From NCBI GenBank assembly GCA_958450365.1, contig CAUEEP010000244.1:1-64000 (forward strand): DNA of 64,000 nucleotides, written 5' to 3'. The stretch comes from Mesorhabditis belari (lineage: Eukaryota > Nematoda > Chromadorea > Rhabditida > Rhabditidae). Positions 1 to 12,431 of the stretch are shown piece after piece. Position 1 is the first letter of the stretch. The number at the start of each line of letters is the position of its first letter. The translations under genes and the position numbers were made by a program. The notes under the pieces are model-generated. The model searched no databases, was not told the origin of the DNA, and was given only the letters and a program-made list of their open reading frames with translations.

Positions 1-348
1 TATTGGTTTTCTCTTTACATCAACATCATCAAAGCTTAATTGTCAAACGGAAAAAGCATGCTAGCAGTAAAAAGAACTAGAGCCTTGTAGAAATCTTGAG
101 AAGTCGCATTTTTTTTCTTACAGAGCATTTCCCTGTTCCATGTTCATTACGTTTCAAATCAGAAAAGGAATGCTAAACATATAAAATAAAGTGGATATTG
201 CAGGATATTGTGTCAAGAAAATCTATACACTAATCGATAATCGAAATCTAAATATTTCCTCCAAAAGAACACCGTAACAAAACTTTATGCTAGCGACCAA
301 TTTGTTTATTTCCTCTTCTTTTCATTAACTTCTTCTAATCGTATTTCA
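1..348. other. Intergenic, nothing recognised
   Basis: AT-rich sequence downstream of the minus-strand lectin pseudogene. No open exon with plausible splice sites was seen on either strand. Confidence 0.5.
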
Positions 349-1263
349 TTACAACGCTTTCTTGCACACGGGACGGGCCATTTCTGTGTCGGTAAACACC
401 AACGGATACCACGACGGGTCGTTGCGAATCTTGATTTATTCTTGACCACCTACCGCCCACCAGGCTTTATCATATGGAGTTTATCCAATATAATCGACGG
501 GCGATCCATCGGTTCAGTTTCCCAATCCGTAGATGCCTCTTCCGTAGTACCCGATCCAGGCCCATAGATCCACGCAATAACTGTCTCATGGCATATGGTG
601 CAGATCCGAAGCGACCAAGTCTGCAAAACAAAATCATGATTGGGTGCCTGTTCCCGTCCTTTTATGACAAATTTCTTATTGTCCTTTAGGAGGTCGGGTT
701 TTGATTCGGTCCTATTCAAGGTTGCCTCTTTGCCCAGGGCATAGACAAGACAACAAAAATGCTAAAAACAAAAATTTTTAGACTAGGCTTTTCCCCTTAT
801 GGGCTGGCCTAGCCTGATCGGATTTGAGTAACTGTTTCTGTCAATCCTAGTCCTGTTTCTCTTTAGGAAACGGCACCGGGCCAATACTCGTAAAAAGCTT
901 CATAATCTTTTCAGCTGCCTGCTGCCCAATTTTAAAGCTGCAACTTATGACAGAGTTTAAAAAAAACAAGAACGAAAAGGTAGCCAGCACCATAGATGAA
1001 GTCATTTAGCCTCAGTACCATAGATGAAGTCATCTTCAGCCTTGGAATGAATCGACACTGAATGTGCTCCCATTTGTTGACAATTCTCTTCTGCCACAGT
1101 CACATTATACGTGCTCAATTGACGCGTTTTCACATCGATATAGGTTAAATTCTAAAAAATATCTTTTAATATGAGAACTTGCGCCAAATGGCAGCTCACA
1201 TGCAAATAATAGCAATAGTCGGTCGCATTGTTGTACCTCCATCCATCTGGGCAATGCTTATAT
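349..1263 (-). pseudogene. Decayed C-type lectin domain (CTLD) gene
   Basis: Read on the minus strand, three exon-like blocks give a nematode C-type lectin fold in order. Block one (about 1200-1263) has the CPDGWRYNN start and ends at a GTGAGC donor. Block two (about 1005-1152) follows in phase 0 with the helix region AEENCQQMGAHSVSIHSKAE. Block three (349-620), after a TTTTGCAG acceptor, has WAWIGYYG, TDGSPVDY and a terminal ARPVCKKAL then stop. In block three the lectin frame is cut by three stops: a TGA where the conserved Trp before TDG is expected, a TAA after DYIG, and a TAA after GGQE. The 3' end of block two also has a short tandem duplication. CTLDs of this type are secreted carbohydrate-binding or immune-type proteins in nematodes. 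The signal-peptide exon was not found. Sequencing error cannot be excluded, but three stops in one exon favour a dead gene. Confidence 0.75.
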
Positions 1264-1950
1264 AAAGAATTCTTTAATTTAGCAAAAAAATGAACTTTGA
1301 ACAATCGCTCAATGAATGATATAGTATGGAATACTGCCTTTATTCTGGTTCTAGTTTTTATGAACTATTGAACTATTGATTCTGTACTGGGAATGTTCAA
1401 GGAATTAGCTAGAAACTAAATCATTTGTCAATGGATCGAACGTTTTTGTGGTATCATTGTAAGGATTGAATCAATTTCCATTTCAAAATCGAAAGCTATA
1501 TAAATTGGCCTTGGTAGCAACCGCAACTCGATCTTAGCCCTTTGAGTCTCCGCCATGCCGTCTGCAGGGACACATACTTGGCTGCAGACTGTGGTCGCGG
1601 CTGAGTGAAAGTGGAAACGAAACAGAAATTTTCCAGCATTTTACGATTTATGAAACCTGGAAGGGGGGATCAGTGTCCTTCAGATTGGGCATCCACACAT
1701 GATTTTGAGCTTTATCTTCCGACTCCCGGTTCTTAATGGCCATTGTTCCATATCTGTTCATTATGCATAGATCTTCCATCGATCAAAATTAAATTGTTCA
1801 AATGATTGATTAGTTTAACACAGCCTTCTAGGCTAGTCCATTGTGCTTGCTTCTGAGACGGAATGGTAAGTGTTGCAGAACTTTCTTATATTTAAGTCCA
1901 TTGCCATACATGTAGCGTAGACGTAAAATGGTTTCTTTTGTTCTTTAATA
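1264..1950. other. Intergenic, no confident gene
   Basis: A TATA-like box (TATATAAA near 1497) precedes a short plus-strand ATG frame at 1555 that stops after 17 codons. No domain or splice structure supports a gene. The missing 5' exon of the lectin pseudogene could lie here. Confidence 0.35.
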
Positions 1951-3189
1951 TTAGGTTGGTGCAAAAGAAATTTCGGTCGATATAAAATGTTCTTATTTTT
2001 TAATCTGAAGAGCTTATTTGATGTTCTTTTGTGCATTTGTACTCTTGGATATTTACTTTATTTTCGCATTTTTCAAAGTCAGAGCTTTCACTTTTTAATT
2101 GATTTTTGCTTTAGATCATGGTGGATCAAAAGTATGTTCTGCGCACGTGTCTTCTCTATGACTTCAAAATGGGCAAAAACGCTGCTGATTCACATCGTGA
2201 TCTCTGTTCCGCCTTTGGAGAACAGGTTATCACCGAAAGATCATGCCAGCTCTGGTTTGCCCAATTCCGAGATGGTAATGAATCCCTTGAAGACGAATCG
2301 CATGGACATCGTGCCACAGCCATCGACAACAATGAATTGAAGCTGATCCAATGCAAACAACACGAGAACTTGCCAAACATCTCCAATTCAACAATTGTAC
2401 GCCATTTGGAAATAATTGGAAAGACAAATCGTAATGGACAATGGGTTCCACATCAATTGAGTGTTGAGAATCTGGGAGCACGCGTTCCGATCAGCCATAT
2501 CTTGCTCCAGAAGTCGAAAAGAAGCCATTTTTTTTGAGAATATCTTGACGATGGATGAGAAGTGGATTCACTTTGATAATACTTCTCGAAAAAGACAATG
2601 GCTGAGCAAAGGTCAAGCGCCAATTCCAACTCCAAAGCCGGATTATCATGGGCGCAAAGTGATGTTGTCTTGCTGGTGGAATATCAATGGACTTGTTCAT
2701 TTTGAATTATTAGAGCCCGGAAAAACAGTCGATTCATCTTATTTTATTCAACAACTCAAGAAGGTTGACGAAATTTTGCGTGAAAAAGGCCTAAATCCCT
2801 CAACTATCAACTTTCTCCGTGATAATGCTCCAGCTCACACGGCAAAAACCTCTTGTAAGGAACTAGAGAAGCTAGGATGGAAGGTCTTACCACATGCGCC
2901 GTATAGTCCAGACTTAGCACCCTCCGATTTTCACCTTTTCAGATCGATGCAACATTCCCTTGAGAATTGCCAGTTTAAGAATGCAAAAGAAGTCGAAAAT
3001 TGGGTGACCAACTACTTTGCATCACAGAATCAAGCGTTCTTTGAGAAGGGGATCCGCAATCTGTAGCAACGTTGGAGGGATGTCATAGATAATAATGGTG
3101 CTTATTGTTTTAAATAAATTGTTATCAAAAAAAATTTTGGATGACTTTAATGTCTGTAAAAAAACGAAATTTCATTTGCACCAACCTAG
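1951..3189 (+). mobile_element. Mariner element, decayed copy 1
   Basis: A complete-length (1239 bp) mariner. Its terminal inverted repeats begin TTAGGTTGGTGCAAAAG on the left and end in the complementary CATTTGCACCAACCTAG on the right. It is flanked by TA dinucleotides at 1949-1950 and 3190-3191, the target duplication typical of Tc1/mariner elements. The ends match with only scattered mismatches. The interior encodes one mariner transposase in the plus direction, broken by a frameshift and a stop. Confidence 0.92.
2118..3117 (+). pseudogene. Mariner transposase, frameshifted and truncated
   Basis: The N-terminal half (from 2118) has the paired helix-turn-helix region and a WVPHQL linker motif. 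The catalytic half follows in another frame. The shift falls at a run of eight T (2528-2535); seven would restore the frame. Catalytic residues are all present: Asp in TMDEKW (codon at 2554), Asp in RDNAPAH and Asp in YSPDLAPSDF, with 34 residues between the last two (DD34D). A TAG at 3064-3066 ends the frame 17 codons before the natural stop at 3117. This copy cannot make full-length transposase. Its sequence differs clearly from the mariner at 53652, so it is from another lineage. Confidence 0.9.
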
Positions 3190-3190
3190 T

Positions 3191-3934
3191 ATTTCATAGG
3201 AGACGATGGTGCCCACATAAAGGAATTTTGTGTCTGTGTGCCAGCTGCACTTTCGAAGTCGTGCCATCGTCACCGATCGTCTGCGCCTAACCATTCGATT
3301 CCGTTGTCCAAAATATTGTTTTTGTTCCAGACTAAACTGTCTTCAGCGACGGCCACTATTGCGAGGCATACAGGCTAAGGAAGTATTTCGGCCGACCTCC
3401 TGCTGCGCGCTTCTTGTCGATTCAATTGTTTCATTTTTCTTTGTGTGGTCCTCTGGCAGGCAATCGTTTTTTGGAACAGCTTCCTAAAATATTCTAGTTT
3501 AGAAAAAGTATATAAAAGTTTGCCTGAGAGCAAATTTCGAAAGGACAACTGTTCCCCTTTGGATCATGCAATTTATCAATGAGCCTTTGGGAGTGGAAAA
3601 GGGAAAGAGAAGAGAAATGGACACTTTAGAGAACGGCCATTTCCTTAAAGTACCCAAAATTGACCGGAACAAATCAAATTAGAATGAGGAGATGTTAAAA
3701 GGGGAAATTGAGGGAATTTTCTACTTCCTGATTTTTTGAAGTGTGTCAAACGGGATCAAGAAACAGAGCAAAGTGCTGGAGAACTCAGAAGCCTCGTTTG
3801 AATGATTTAACATTCAAAATATTTTAACATTTAAAATTCAATACATATTCTTTTTCTAAAATGTGCCAACTTCTGTAAATTACTGTATCCTTGCCTATTG
3901 TTTCCATATAATCTATTAGGTTCAGTATTAACTG
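3191..3934. other. Intergenic with an unassigned open stretch
   Basis: On the minus strand about 3190-3350 is open and rich in Arg/Lys codons (RMVRRRRSVTMARLRK). Removing the mariner lets this frame continue about 20 codons on the far side before a stop. No domain is recognised and no splice site is convincing, so it is not called as a gene. Confidence 0.3.
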
Positions 3935-5080
3935 GGGAAAGGCACGAGCTTCCTGGGCGCTTTCGTTACCGGATTACATACACTTTACTAAATCGAGTAT
4001 GGAGATTCATAATCTGAAATCAAAATCTGCCAAATAGACTTGCAAACGCGAAAAAATTGAATTGAAATTTGAAGATAAGCTTTAAAGGGCGCTTTTCAAT
4101 CACTGAGTGTGTGCCTAGTGGACGGCCTCTCGGTAGTACCTGGGTTCGGTCTCGCTCTTGGTTTGTGGTTTTTTTTTTCTTTAAATGCAATACTTTAGCT
4201 ATTCAATATAACAAAACAAACGGTGAAATTTTAACATCTATGAAACGCAATCAAGAAGCATTCAAAACAAAAATTTTCACGATGCGAACATCTGATAAAA
4301 GCATTCTGTTGGCATCCCGCTTTAAAACACGATTTGTGGTCGATATCACTTGGGAAGCAGAATTTCATTGGTTTTTGAGATCTTTCTGGTTTCGAGTTTA
4401 AATATCCAGCCATATATTATGTTGGAAAGAAAGTTCTTGGAAAAAGTTTGACTGGAATTTCTTAGAAAACGAATCCACTAATTCAAGAACATTTTTTTCT
4501 ATTATTTACAAATCCACTCCAAGAAATTACTCACAAAAAAATAACTGTAGCTTTCCCTTAAAATTTTAGAGATGCTTGAAAAAAATCATTATTTTCCAGC
4601 TTAAATTCAGCTCACTTTTTGCACCAGAAAAACGATTCCTTATGAGGTAAAGCTAGCATAAATAAGCAATACGCTCTAGAATCTCTATTTTTTATAGCCA
4701 AAAAATCTTTTACAGAGAAGCTGTATTTCAAAAAATAATTGTTTCGTGTCATCTTCTCGGCACTAAGTGTTTGCTAAAATAGGTGATTCTGGAAAGTTAA
4801 ACATTAGATAAAATTTGCACAAATTTTGCCTATTTTAAGTACTTTATTCTAGGTTTTTGAATGGGACCCATTGCCTATCCATTAACCGATTAAAAACTTA
4901 TCTAAAGTCTGGTCACTCAAAAAGTGACCAAGTCACTTCAATCTCTTATTTTTGAAGAAATCTCTTATTTTTACCTGCAGCCCCTTATTTGGCGGATTTT
5001 TATTTAAGATTATGAGTCTCCATACTCGATTTAGTAAGGTCCGAAAACGAAAGCTCACGGAAAGTTCGTGCCTTTCCCTT
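3935..5080. mobile_element. Fold-back element with ~100-bp inverted ends
   Basis: About 100 bp starting GGGGAAAGGCACGAGCTTCC at the left recurs inverted at the right, including the shared core ACTAAATCGAGTATGGAG. No transposase is recognisable inside. The centre is partly occupied by another repeat (4411-4978), so this looks like a nested insertion. Direct target-site duplications are not obvious. Confidence 0.7.
4411..4978 (-). repeat. MITE family B, partial copy
   Basis: The reverse complement of this block aligns over most of its length with the element at 50843-51484. Shared landmarks include AGTTTTTAAT near the start, the CAAATTTTATCTAATG segment and the AAGACTTTCTTGCCAAC-type end. It lacks the far terminus present in the other copy and sits inside the fold-back element. 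Confidence 0.75.
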
Positions 5081-8000
5081 GTAAGTCTTTCACCGCAATT
5101 CATTTCCTAATTGAATAACTCTCAAGCTACCAAATGAAATTTCATTAGATAACCTAATAATTTTTCTTTCAAATGACTTTTGAAAGTTTCTGAAAAGCTT
5201 TGTTTTGAAGGTTTTTTATTAGCAAGAAACCGCGTGTTCAAAAAAGACAAGGTTTGATGAGGCGATTTGGATCGTTTCTTTCAATGAAACCTATTTTGAG
5301 GACAAAATAAAAAAGATAATGCACAAAAATTTAGATTTGCAACCAAAGAATAATCCGTTTAGCGGTTTTTTATGTGCTCATTTTTCAATATTTTTAAAAA
5401 TACCGATTTTCCTTTTGCAGATTATTCTAAAGTACTAAAGATTATTTTAAAATTAAAAAAGTAAACGATAAACCAGAAAGCGTTTGGTATTTGGTAGTTT
5501 GAAACTGGTTCGGTTAGATAATGAAATGAAGGGGGCAAGATTTGGTACTTAATCTAATAGATAAAAAAAGTCAAACTAAGAAAGAATTCTTCCTTTAAAG
5601 TGATCCTTTAAAGTGATTTGTTCTGATTTTATGAGGGATTTTAAAATATAACCTTGACACCAATTGATTATACGCAAGTAAATAGCATCAAATCGGAAAA
5701 CAAATTGAGAGAGAAACCAAAAAAAAAAGTGGGTTTGAAAGAAGCTAACTGATGGTTCAGTTAACTTGCACGCTTGCTTGGCATGCAAAACAAGCTACCT
5801 ATTTGAACTACCTACGACTTGCAGCCTATAGTTTTTCTACTTAGTACTCAATCTAATATAGGGATAGTGTATATACAGATCAAGATTATAGGTTTTTTCA
5901 TCTAATCTCGGCTATTTACTTCTATCAGCGTTCCAAAAAAGGTATCAAAATTGGATAATCTGGCAAGACTATGGTAATTTTGAAAGCTTTCATGTCTTAA
6001 AAAAAACTTCTTTACCCAGATAAGTAATATTTTTTAGTTACTTGTTATTGATTTTTCTAAAGTTGAAAAGGTTCAAAAACCTAAATTTGGGACTTCTAAA
6101 GGAGTTTATTCCAATGAATGGTTCTAATGACTGTTTAGCAAAACTTGGACTCAACCTTGAGATTCTTATTGATAAAACTTTTTGAACTTTGTTTTGTAAC
6201 ATCTTTCCCATCTCCGTTTTGACATGTTACTTCCTTTGACCATTGTTCATTTTCCTCATTTCCCCCGAGTGTCAAATGTTTCCTGGAGCTTTTCCAGCCT
6301 AGACGATCACTTGAAAAACTCCGTGTAACTTTCGAGATTAAAACTCATCTCGTATTACCGAATGTTCCTTGATTTTTCTCTACAAAAACTTTCTCCCTCA
6401 ATTCCGCAAAAGCTCAAAAATCTGTGGTAAACGAAGGAGAAATTCAAATAAATCGGCGTTTTTCTTTCTTTTCGCCGAAAAATTCCTTCTTGCGCGGCCT
6501 TAAGCTTGTTTTCATTGGGTGAATTGAGGAGAAGAGTCGAATCTTTCATCAAAGTTTTTCATCAAAGGTAAAAACGTTTTATTGTTAAAGCATAATTGTG
6601 GAACAACGGGTTGTTCACAAAAATAAATCATGGCCATCAGCTTTCTTTGATGGTTATCGGTTATGTTGGGGTCCAATTTAAATATTCTTGGTATCATTGG
6701 ATGCGCCAAGTCTTTCTCTTTCGATTGGTACAAAAAGTAATTAAATTGGACACCCCAACACCAAGATATTTGAGCTCAAAGTTGGATTGCCAATGGCAAG
6801 GGGGGTGGAGTGCGTATCAAATGTCCAACAATCTTCTTTGATTGCTTCCTTTACCTAGTAGTCTTTTGAGTTTAACACTTTCAAAACTTGAAGTTTGAAG
6901 TACTGTGCTCGGGGGTAAAACATGCGGAATAATGAGTATAACGGTGATGTAGAGCCTGCTTATGAGTTTCTGATTTGACTTTCTCTGCTTTGATTTCTCC
7001 GCTGATAGCAAAGCTTTATTTGACTTCTTTTCTTGCATTTCAAATACCTTGCTGGCCAAGTCTTTAAGCAGAAAGAGTTAATAATTGCTGGCCCTTTCAA
7101 TTCATTCAAAGCAACACAGCTCACGGCTTTTTTCCAATCTCCATCTCGAGTCGCGTTTTCCCAGGGAAAAGGCGGTATTTGTCTCGTGAAATCCGAAACG
7201 CTCGAAACGTTTTGTGTCCCCTTTTCTTGCATTTGATTTGCTTCAAAGCAGAACCTTTGAGATTTCTTATTTTAAAACCATGTAGTCATTTTTTAGAGTA
7301 AGGAAAGTTATTTGATCGTGTTCGTTTTATGTGCAGAATCCCATTCGTGTTTACTTATTATTACCAAAAGTCAACCGTGAAATTTCAAACGTTGAATGAG
7401 TCGAATATAATAAGTTATCGAAAAGGCACCTATTTTAGAAAACTCAAACCGTTTCATTAAATTGATCAATTACGATATAACTCGGTAAGGAATCACAAGA
7501 CGTCTTTCAAAGTTGGTCCAATTGAATGTAAACAAATCGTTAGTTTTCAATAGTCGTCTTTTAGAAACATTCTAAAGCTCAATCCAAACATCTCTCGCAA
7601 AATTCATTTGATGTTTTCGTGTCTGAATCATCGGACCAAGCAACGCGTTCACTCTTTCCCCCTCTTTCAACCAATTTACTCCCCCACTCCTCATTCATTT
7701 TCATATTTTCTTCACTTTTCTTTTCACTTCATTCAAATTTCTTTTAAATTGTGTCAAAGTGAAATTCATTGGACCGGAAGCAATTTCTCCAAAAAATTTT
7801 CTTGACTTTCTCGGTCGTAAATCAAAGTTCTGGTCTGGAAAAAGAGAAATTTTGGTTTTGAAAGCTTTTGGCGTCGAAAACTTTGGTTACTTGGAAACCC
7901 AAAATTCTAGTCTGAAGACTTGAAATTTTATTGCTTTTTAAAAAGTTTATTTTGGAGAAGAATTTTCCAACTTTCCATTCAGAAGTTTGGCCTATTGATC

Positions 8001-8589
8001 TTTCTGGTAATACGAAACCCTTGCTTTTCATTTTTTTTGGATTTGTTCTTTGATAAACGAATTATTTATCTCGTGAATAAGGAAAAGCAGCTTGTTGAGA
8101 GAAGATCGAACATCAGAGAAAAAAGATAAAGAAGGTGTTCAGATGTTTGCAAGATTGAACCTGGAAAAAAGTTTAGATCCAAGGCTTCAGCTGCTTTCAA
8201 AACAGTAAAAAGTTGCAGTAAAAGTCAAAGTTTTTTTCTAACCAATACCGCCCGTTTTATCAACTGTCAATAGCAATACTTGATGTTTTGGAGAATTCAT
8301 CAACTCTGCTTGAAATAGACTGTCTATTTCACACTCATTATCAGTGTATCCCTTTGTTCAGTGGTGGAATCATAAAAGTAAAAGGATTGTGGTAACAATA
8401 AATCTTCCACCAATCATCCCTTGTCAAAAATGGGTTAACGTTCCTGTTCTGTTCCTGTTCTATTCAAAGTATAGCTTGTCTTTTACAATAATTCAACTAG
8501 AGTTCATTTAGACAACTGGATTCAATTAGGTAGAAAGTTTTTTCAATTGTCTTTAAATTCAAATCTTGTCTAAATGAGAAAAGCTGTTA
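5081..8589. other. Long non-coding stretch
   Basis: AT-rich with many homopolymer runs. Short open frames on both strands show no domain, no consistent exon chain and no biased codon use. Only a small inverted repeat (6665-6759) stands out. Confidence 0.5.
6665..6759. repeat. Short inverted repeat
   Basis: GTTGGGGTCCAATTTAA near 6665 is mirrored by TTAAATTGGACACCCCAAC ending at 6759, with about 60 bases between. Transcribed RNA could form a hairpin. No mature small-RNA signature can be judged by eye. Confidence 0.5.
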
Positions 8590-8743
8590 CAGAAACTCTC
8601 GATTCAACGATCCAGACCAAAAGTCTCGATTTAACGATTCTAAAACGTGCCCCAATTTTTGTCCAAAGGCTGTTTGGTTGCAGCTACGCAGAAAACGAGA
8701 GCGTGTTTTAGAATTTCAAACTTGTTGTATCGAGAGTCGACTG
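8590..8743. mobile_element. Pogo-type MITE
   Basis: A 154-bp element flanked by TA. Its ends, CAGAAACTCTCGATTCAAC and the complement of CAGTCGACTCTCGATACAAC, resemble the CAGTCGAAC...CGATATAAC ends of pogo/Tigger-like elements. Its interior recurs inverted at about 56095-56240. Confidence 0.65.
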
Positions 8744-9977
8744 TATTTTATTGTTTAGTACATTGATTACACATAAATTCAAATTTTTAGTGAACCAGAA
8801 TATTTCTGATCAATTTTAAGAACCAATTTCTACTCAGAAGCATTGAGCCTTATATTCAATCCAATTCTCAATACAATCAAAGCTCCAATCCAAGTTTTCA
8901 TAATTTTTTTGCGGTTAACAAAGCCAGTAACAAGTTCTATATGTTTTGAGTTAAAAAAGCTTTAGCTTTAGCTTTCGTGATGCTTTTTTTAGTAACGTTG
9001 AAAAAGCAAATCTTCAAGCTCATATGGCTTTACATAAACATCATTTTTCCTTTCCTTTTCTCAATTCCCATTTCCCCAATTTCCGATCATTATCAACATC
9101 TTCCTTATTTCTGTTTTCTTCTCAATTTTTCCATTTCTCCATGAATTTTTAATGCCTCTGTGCCGCTGTCAAATGACTCTTTTTGGCTTTCTGATCTCAA
9201 GACTTTGCAAAAATGACAAATTTTGAAGTAACAAAAATCAATAATTCAAGAATTTTACGACTTTATCCATCTAAACTGATTTTTGATTTCTTTTTTTCTT
9301 GGGCTTCCCGAAAATTGCTTTGATCCACTTGAACTCTATTGGAAAACTGAAAACCCAGAGAATCTCCTAGAAAGCATAGAAAAAGGAAAAAAAATTTTAA
9401 AACTTTGAAACTAAAAACTTGCTGCATTTTAGTACCCAGTTCCATTTTTCCAGCCACCCAATTTCCACTCATTTCCGCACCTCGTGGTCATACCTTTCTC
9501 TAACAAAGTTACTCTTTGATTTCACTATTTTAAAAGTTCCAACAAAGCACAATGGGAATAACGTGTTCACCACGCTTTTGGCCAATCCCGGAACTCGTCG
9601 ATTTTCACTTTTTTATGGCTACTTTAGGGGAATGGGAGTGACGAGGGCTGGTAAATGGGGAAATGCCCATTTGGCCATCAGAAAGACAAATTTTCATCTC
9701 CCCTAGCCGCCAAATTTGGGCAGACTCTAGAGTTTTGGCAATTTGTCGCGGAAGGGGTAGTCTAAAAGACTATTCTTTACCGATCTTATCCTTTAGTCAG
9801 GTTTGTTTAGATCAAACTTGTAATCACTCATCGCTCAGGGCTTTTTTTAGATAAACTTTTTTGTTTTAATTCAAATACAAATGCTTGAACTCTGCACTTA
9901 AACTTGTACAGTTACAATCCTTCTTGATTATTGCTGTTTAAAAGCTCCAGATTATTGATTATTGCTGTTTAAAAGCT
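8744..9977. other. Non-coding stretch
   Basis: No supported gene. A short direct repeat (GATTATTGCTGTTTAAAAGCT, written here without its last base) occurs twice near 9925 and 9957, just outside the next fold-back element. Confidence 0.45.
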
Positions 9978-10227
9978 GAGTCATGCAACTCAACTCAAAA
10001 TGGGCGGAGTTTTAGCTTTTTGCCATATGCATTTTAGCTATAACTTTGTGTATAGTTAACTAATGTTGCTAAATTTTATGTCATTAGATAGCCCTTACTC
10101 TAATCTGTTAAATATATTCTAAACCTAGTCAACTCAAATAACTATACACAAAGTTATAGATAAAATGCCTGTAGCAAAAGCTGAAATCCCGTCCATTTTG
10201 AGTTGAGTCGCGCGACTCAAGAGACTC
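9978..10227. mobile_element. Palindromic MITE
   Basis: Left arm GAGTCATGCAACTCAACTC... is matched by an inverted right arm through AACTCAAAATGG and CTATAACTTTGTGTATAG, about 90 bp per arm with a ~70-bp loop. There is no coding capacity. An exact target duplication was not identified. Confidence 0.7.
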
Positions 10228-12431
10228 GGCCTCCAATTACCTCTTGGAACTTGTTAAGTTTACTTTTTTGTTAGGTTTTTTAGTTTATTCTCAAGTTTAC
10301 TCAAGTATTATACGTCAAAATGTCACTATTCAATAGCATCAACTATAAAATTGTTAAAATAAAAACGTTTTTCTATGATCTTCCTCATTTTTATACTTGG
10401 AAAGCATGCAATTTCTTTAAAAGAGTAAGCTTAAACTCTTCAATTTTACATTCTACTTGTTCTTCATCAGATTTCTAAATCCTAAAGATCAGTTGTACGC
10501 ATCGTTTGAACGTAACGTAAAGTAATGTATCCAAAATTTTGAACCAAACTCTTTAGCGTTTTGAATTTGTAAATGTGTCTGTGCTTTTGACTAGCTGGCA
10601 GATTTTTGATCTAAAGCGATTCATTGTCTAAATGGCCATTGAACCCATCAAAGCGACAAATTTCATCTCGTTTCCCATCTTCTCGATTGATGGAAGGGTG
10701 ATATTGCTTCCAGGCCTCCTTCTTGACTCCGCAAAAAAAGGCCAAACGGAAGCGACGTTATTGGGGACACGGGAGTGAAGGAAAAGAAAAGATTCAATTA
10801 AATTCACTCCTTTTCTCCATCAATGACTTGCGTCAATTTTTGCTCTTTGTTAAATCCCGGTAATAGATTTTTTGAACGAGCAATTAGATCGAAACGTTTT
10901 TAGTCAGGTGGATTTGTGGTGTAAAGCTATTTTCGGGTGATTTCAATGTAAACTGATTGGGACTTTTTGGCGCTGGCTTGAATCGGTTCAAAGTTTTGGG
11001 AGAAATTTTTCTCCCTAGAACTTAAAACATTTATAATTTTTGATAGAAAGCCATTTTGCAAAAACAGAAAGCAGATTCGTAATTGGCGTGAAATTGCGTC
11101 GAATGGTCTATGGTTCATTTCATTTGGCCACATCCTACTGTTGCCTTTCCCTTGTCAATTGGAGCTTCTGGCCTTTGTTGGATCCAGGGCTCCATCCCTG
11201 GCTTCAGTCTGACCCTGGACTTCTCGGGCTTAAGATTTGGAACATCCCTAATTAGGAATAGTTGTATTGCAATACAATTTTTGTCTCTTTTCCGATGTGA
11301 TAAAGGTTAAAAACGAAAATATTGAACTATAAGGACTAGAAATGAGAACAGAGCAAACTATTGTATCTTCACAATATCAAAATCTTGAAAAAATCAAAAC
11401 AAAAAACCCCTTTCATTCATCCTGGTCAGATATCAGCTGACATTTCCTCTCTCACATCACTTTACAACTTCTCCCCCAAAAAGGCTCATTTCATTGTGTG
11501 GATATCCCATTTCAGAATCAAATGTTTCCTGTCATGTTTCTCCTTTTTCCTATTTGTTTCTAAAGAGAACCAAATTTCTTCACCAAACCTATTTTGGAGT
11601 GTTGAGGCAATTTTTAGCGCAAATGCAAGAGAATTTCCGCTTCTGCGTGTTGCTTTTTTGGGCTTAAGGATCTAAAATCAAACATAAACTTTCGAGTCAA
11701 GATTCAAGATTTCCTGTAAAATGTGTACATCTTGAGAAGCACCTGTTTTCTTCAGAAGTGTAGACATATAAAGAAAAACTTCTACATTTTTATCTTTAAT
11801 TTTCTTCTGTAAAATAAGAAAAAACAGAAATTTTAAACTTGCCTTCCTGGTTATTAACTTTAACAGTGCAAATAAAACGAAAAAGTTTTGTTAACTCTCA
11901 TTTGAAGCTAGTCGTTACAGTATGAAGAATTCATGTTAAAAAATTAAATATTGCAGAATTGGGGAAATCTTTGGTGTTGCCGGTTGCGGAGTTGCTCTAA
12001 ATTTTCCGGGCAAGGGACCAGGGGTTGAACACCGGCAAGGCCAGGAACAGACCAGAAGCAAGATCCAAGGCTGGGTTCAACATTGCCTTGCTTACAAGGG
12101 AATGGCACCAGCTCGAAGTTCAGAATCGCTTCGTGACCGGGTGCATTTCATAGATTCGGCTATGTTGATTTTGAATCTGTAAAAATTGGCTGCAAACATC
12201 CACGTAATCGCAAGGAAGCTAGCGTAGAAAATTCCCTTAAATTTCTCTTCATGCGACCGCCATGAAGAAACTTTCCAAAGGCTTCGTTGGTCTAGCGTAT
12301 AGTGTGCTAGCCCATGAAACTTATGGTTTTTTGGCTTGGGTTCGAAACCTCTCCTAGCCAATTCTTTTTGCTTTTTTGAAAAATTCTTTTTCTGACGACC
12401 TTGGATTAAATATTTATGTTTTATCCACAAC
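10228..12431. other. Non-coding stretch with GC-richer repeat patch
   Basis: No supported gene. About 12000-12075 is a patch of CCAAGGC/GGCCAGG-type words, also seen near 12.8, 17.5, 20.0, 20.5, 29.4 and 31.1 kb. About 12285-12360 is faintly tRNA-like. Confidence 0.45.

Noticed and set aside
450..719. Open frame on the minus strand, 89 codons
   Set aside because: It overlaps the C-type lectin exon in a different frame; the lectin frame is the one with recognisable motifs.
3230..3487. 85-codon plus-strand frame in GC-richer DNA
   Set aside because: No splice context or domain. The opposite strand is equally open.
4090..4160. GGTTCG-containing, tRNA-resembling GC patch
   Set aside because: No D-arm, anticodon stem or acceptor pairing could be drawn.
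6512..7236. Overlapping open frames on both strands
   Set aside because: No domain, no consistent splice chain, and several mutually exclusive frames.
12285..12360. tRNA-like sequence with GGTTCGAAACC and a weak D-arm
   Set aside because: Acceptor and T stems pair poorly and the anticodon loop is abnormal. At most a tRNA-derived relic.
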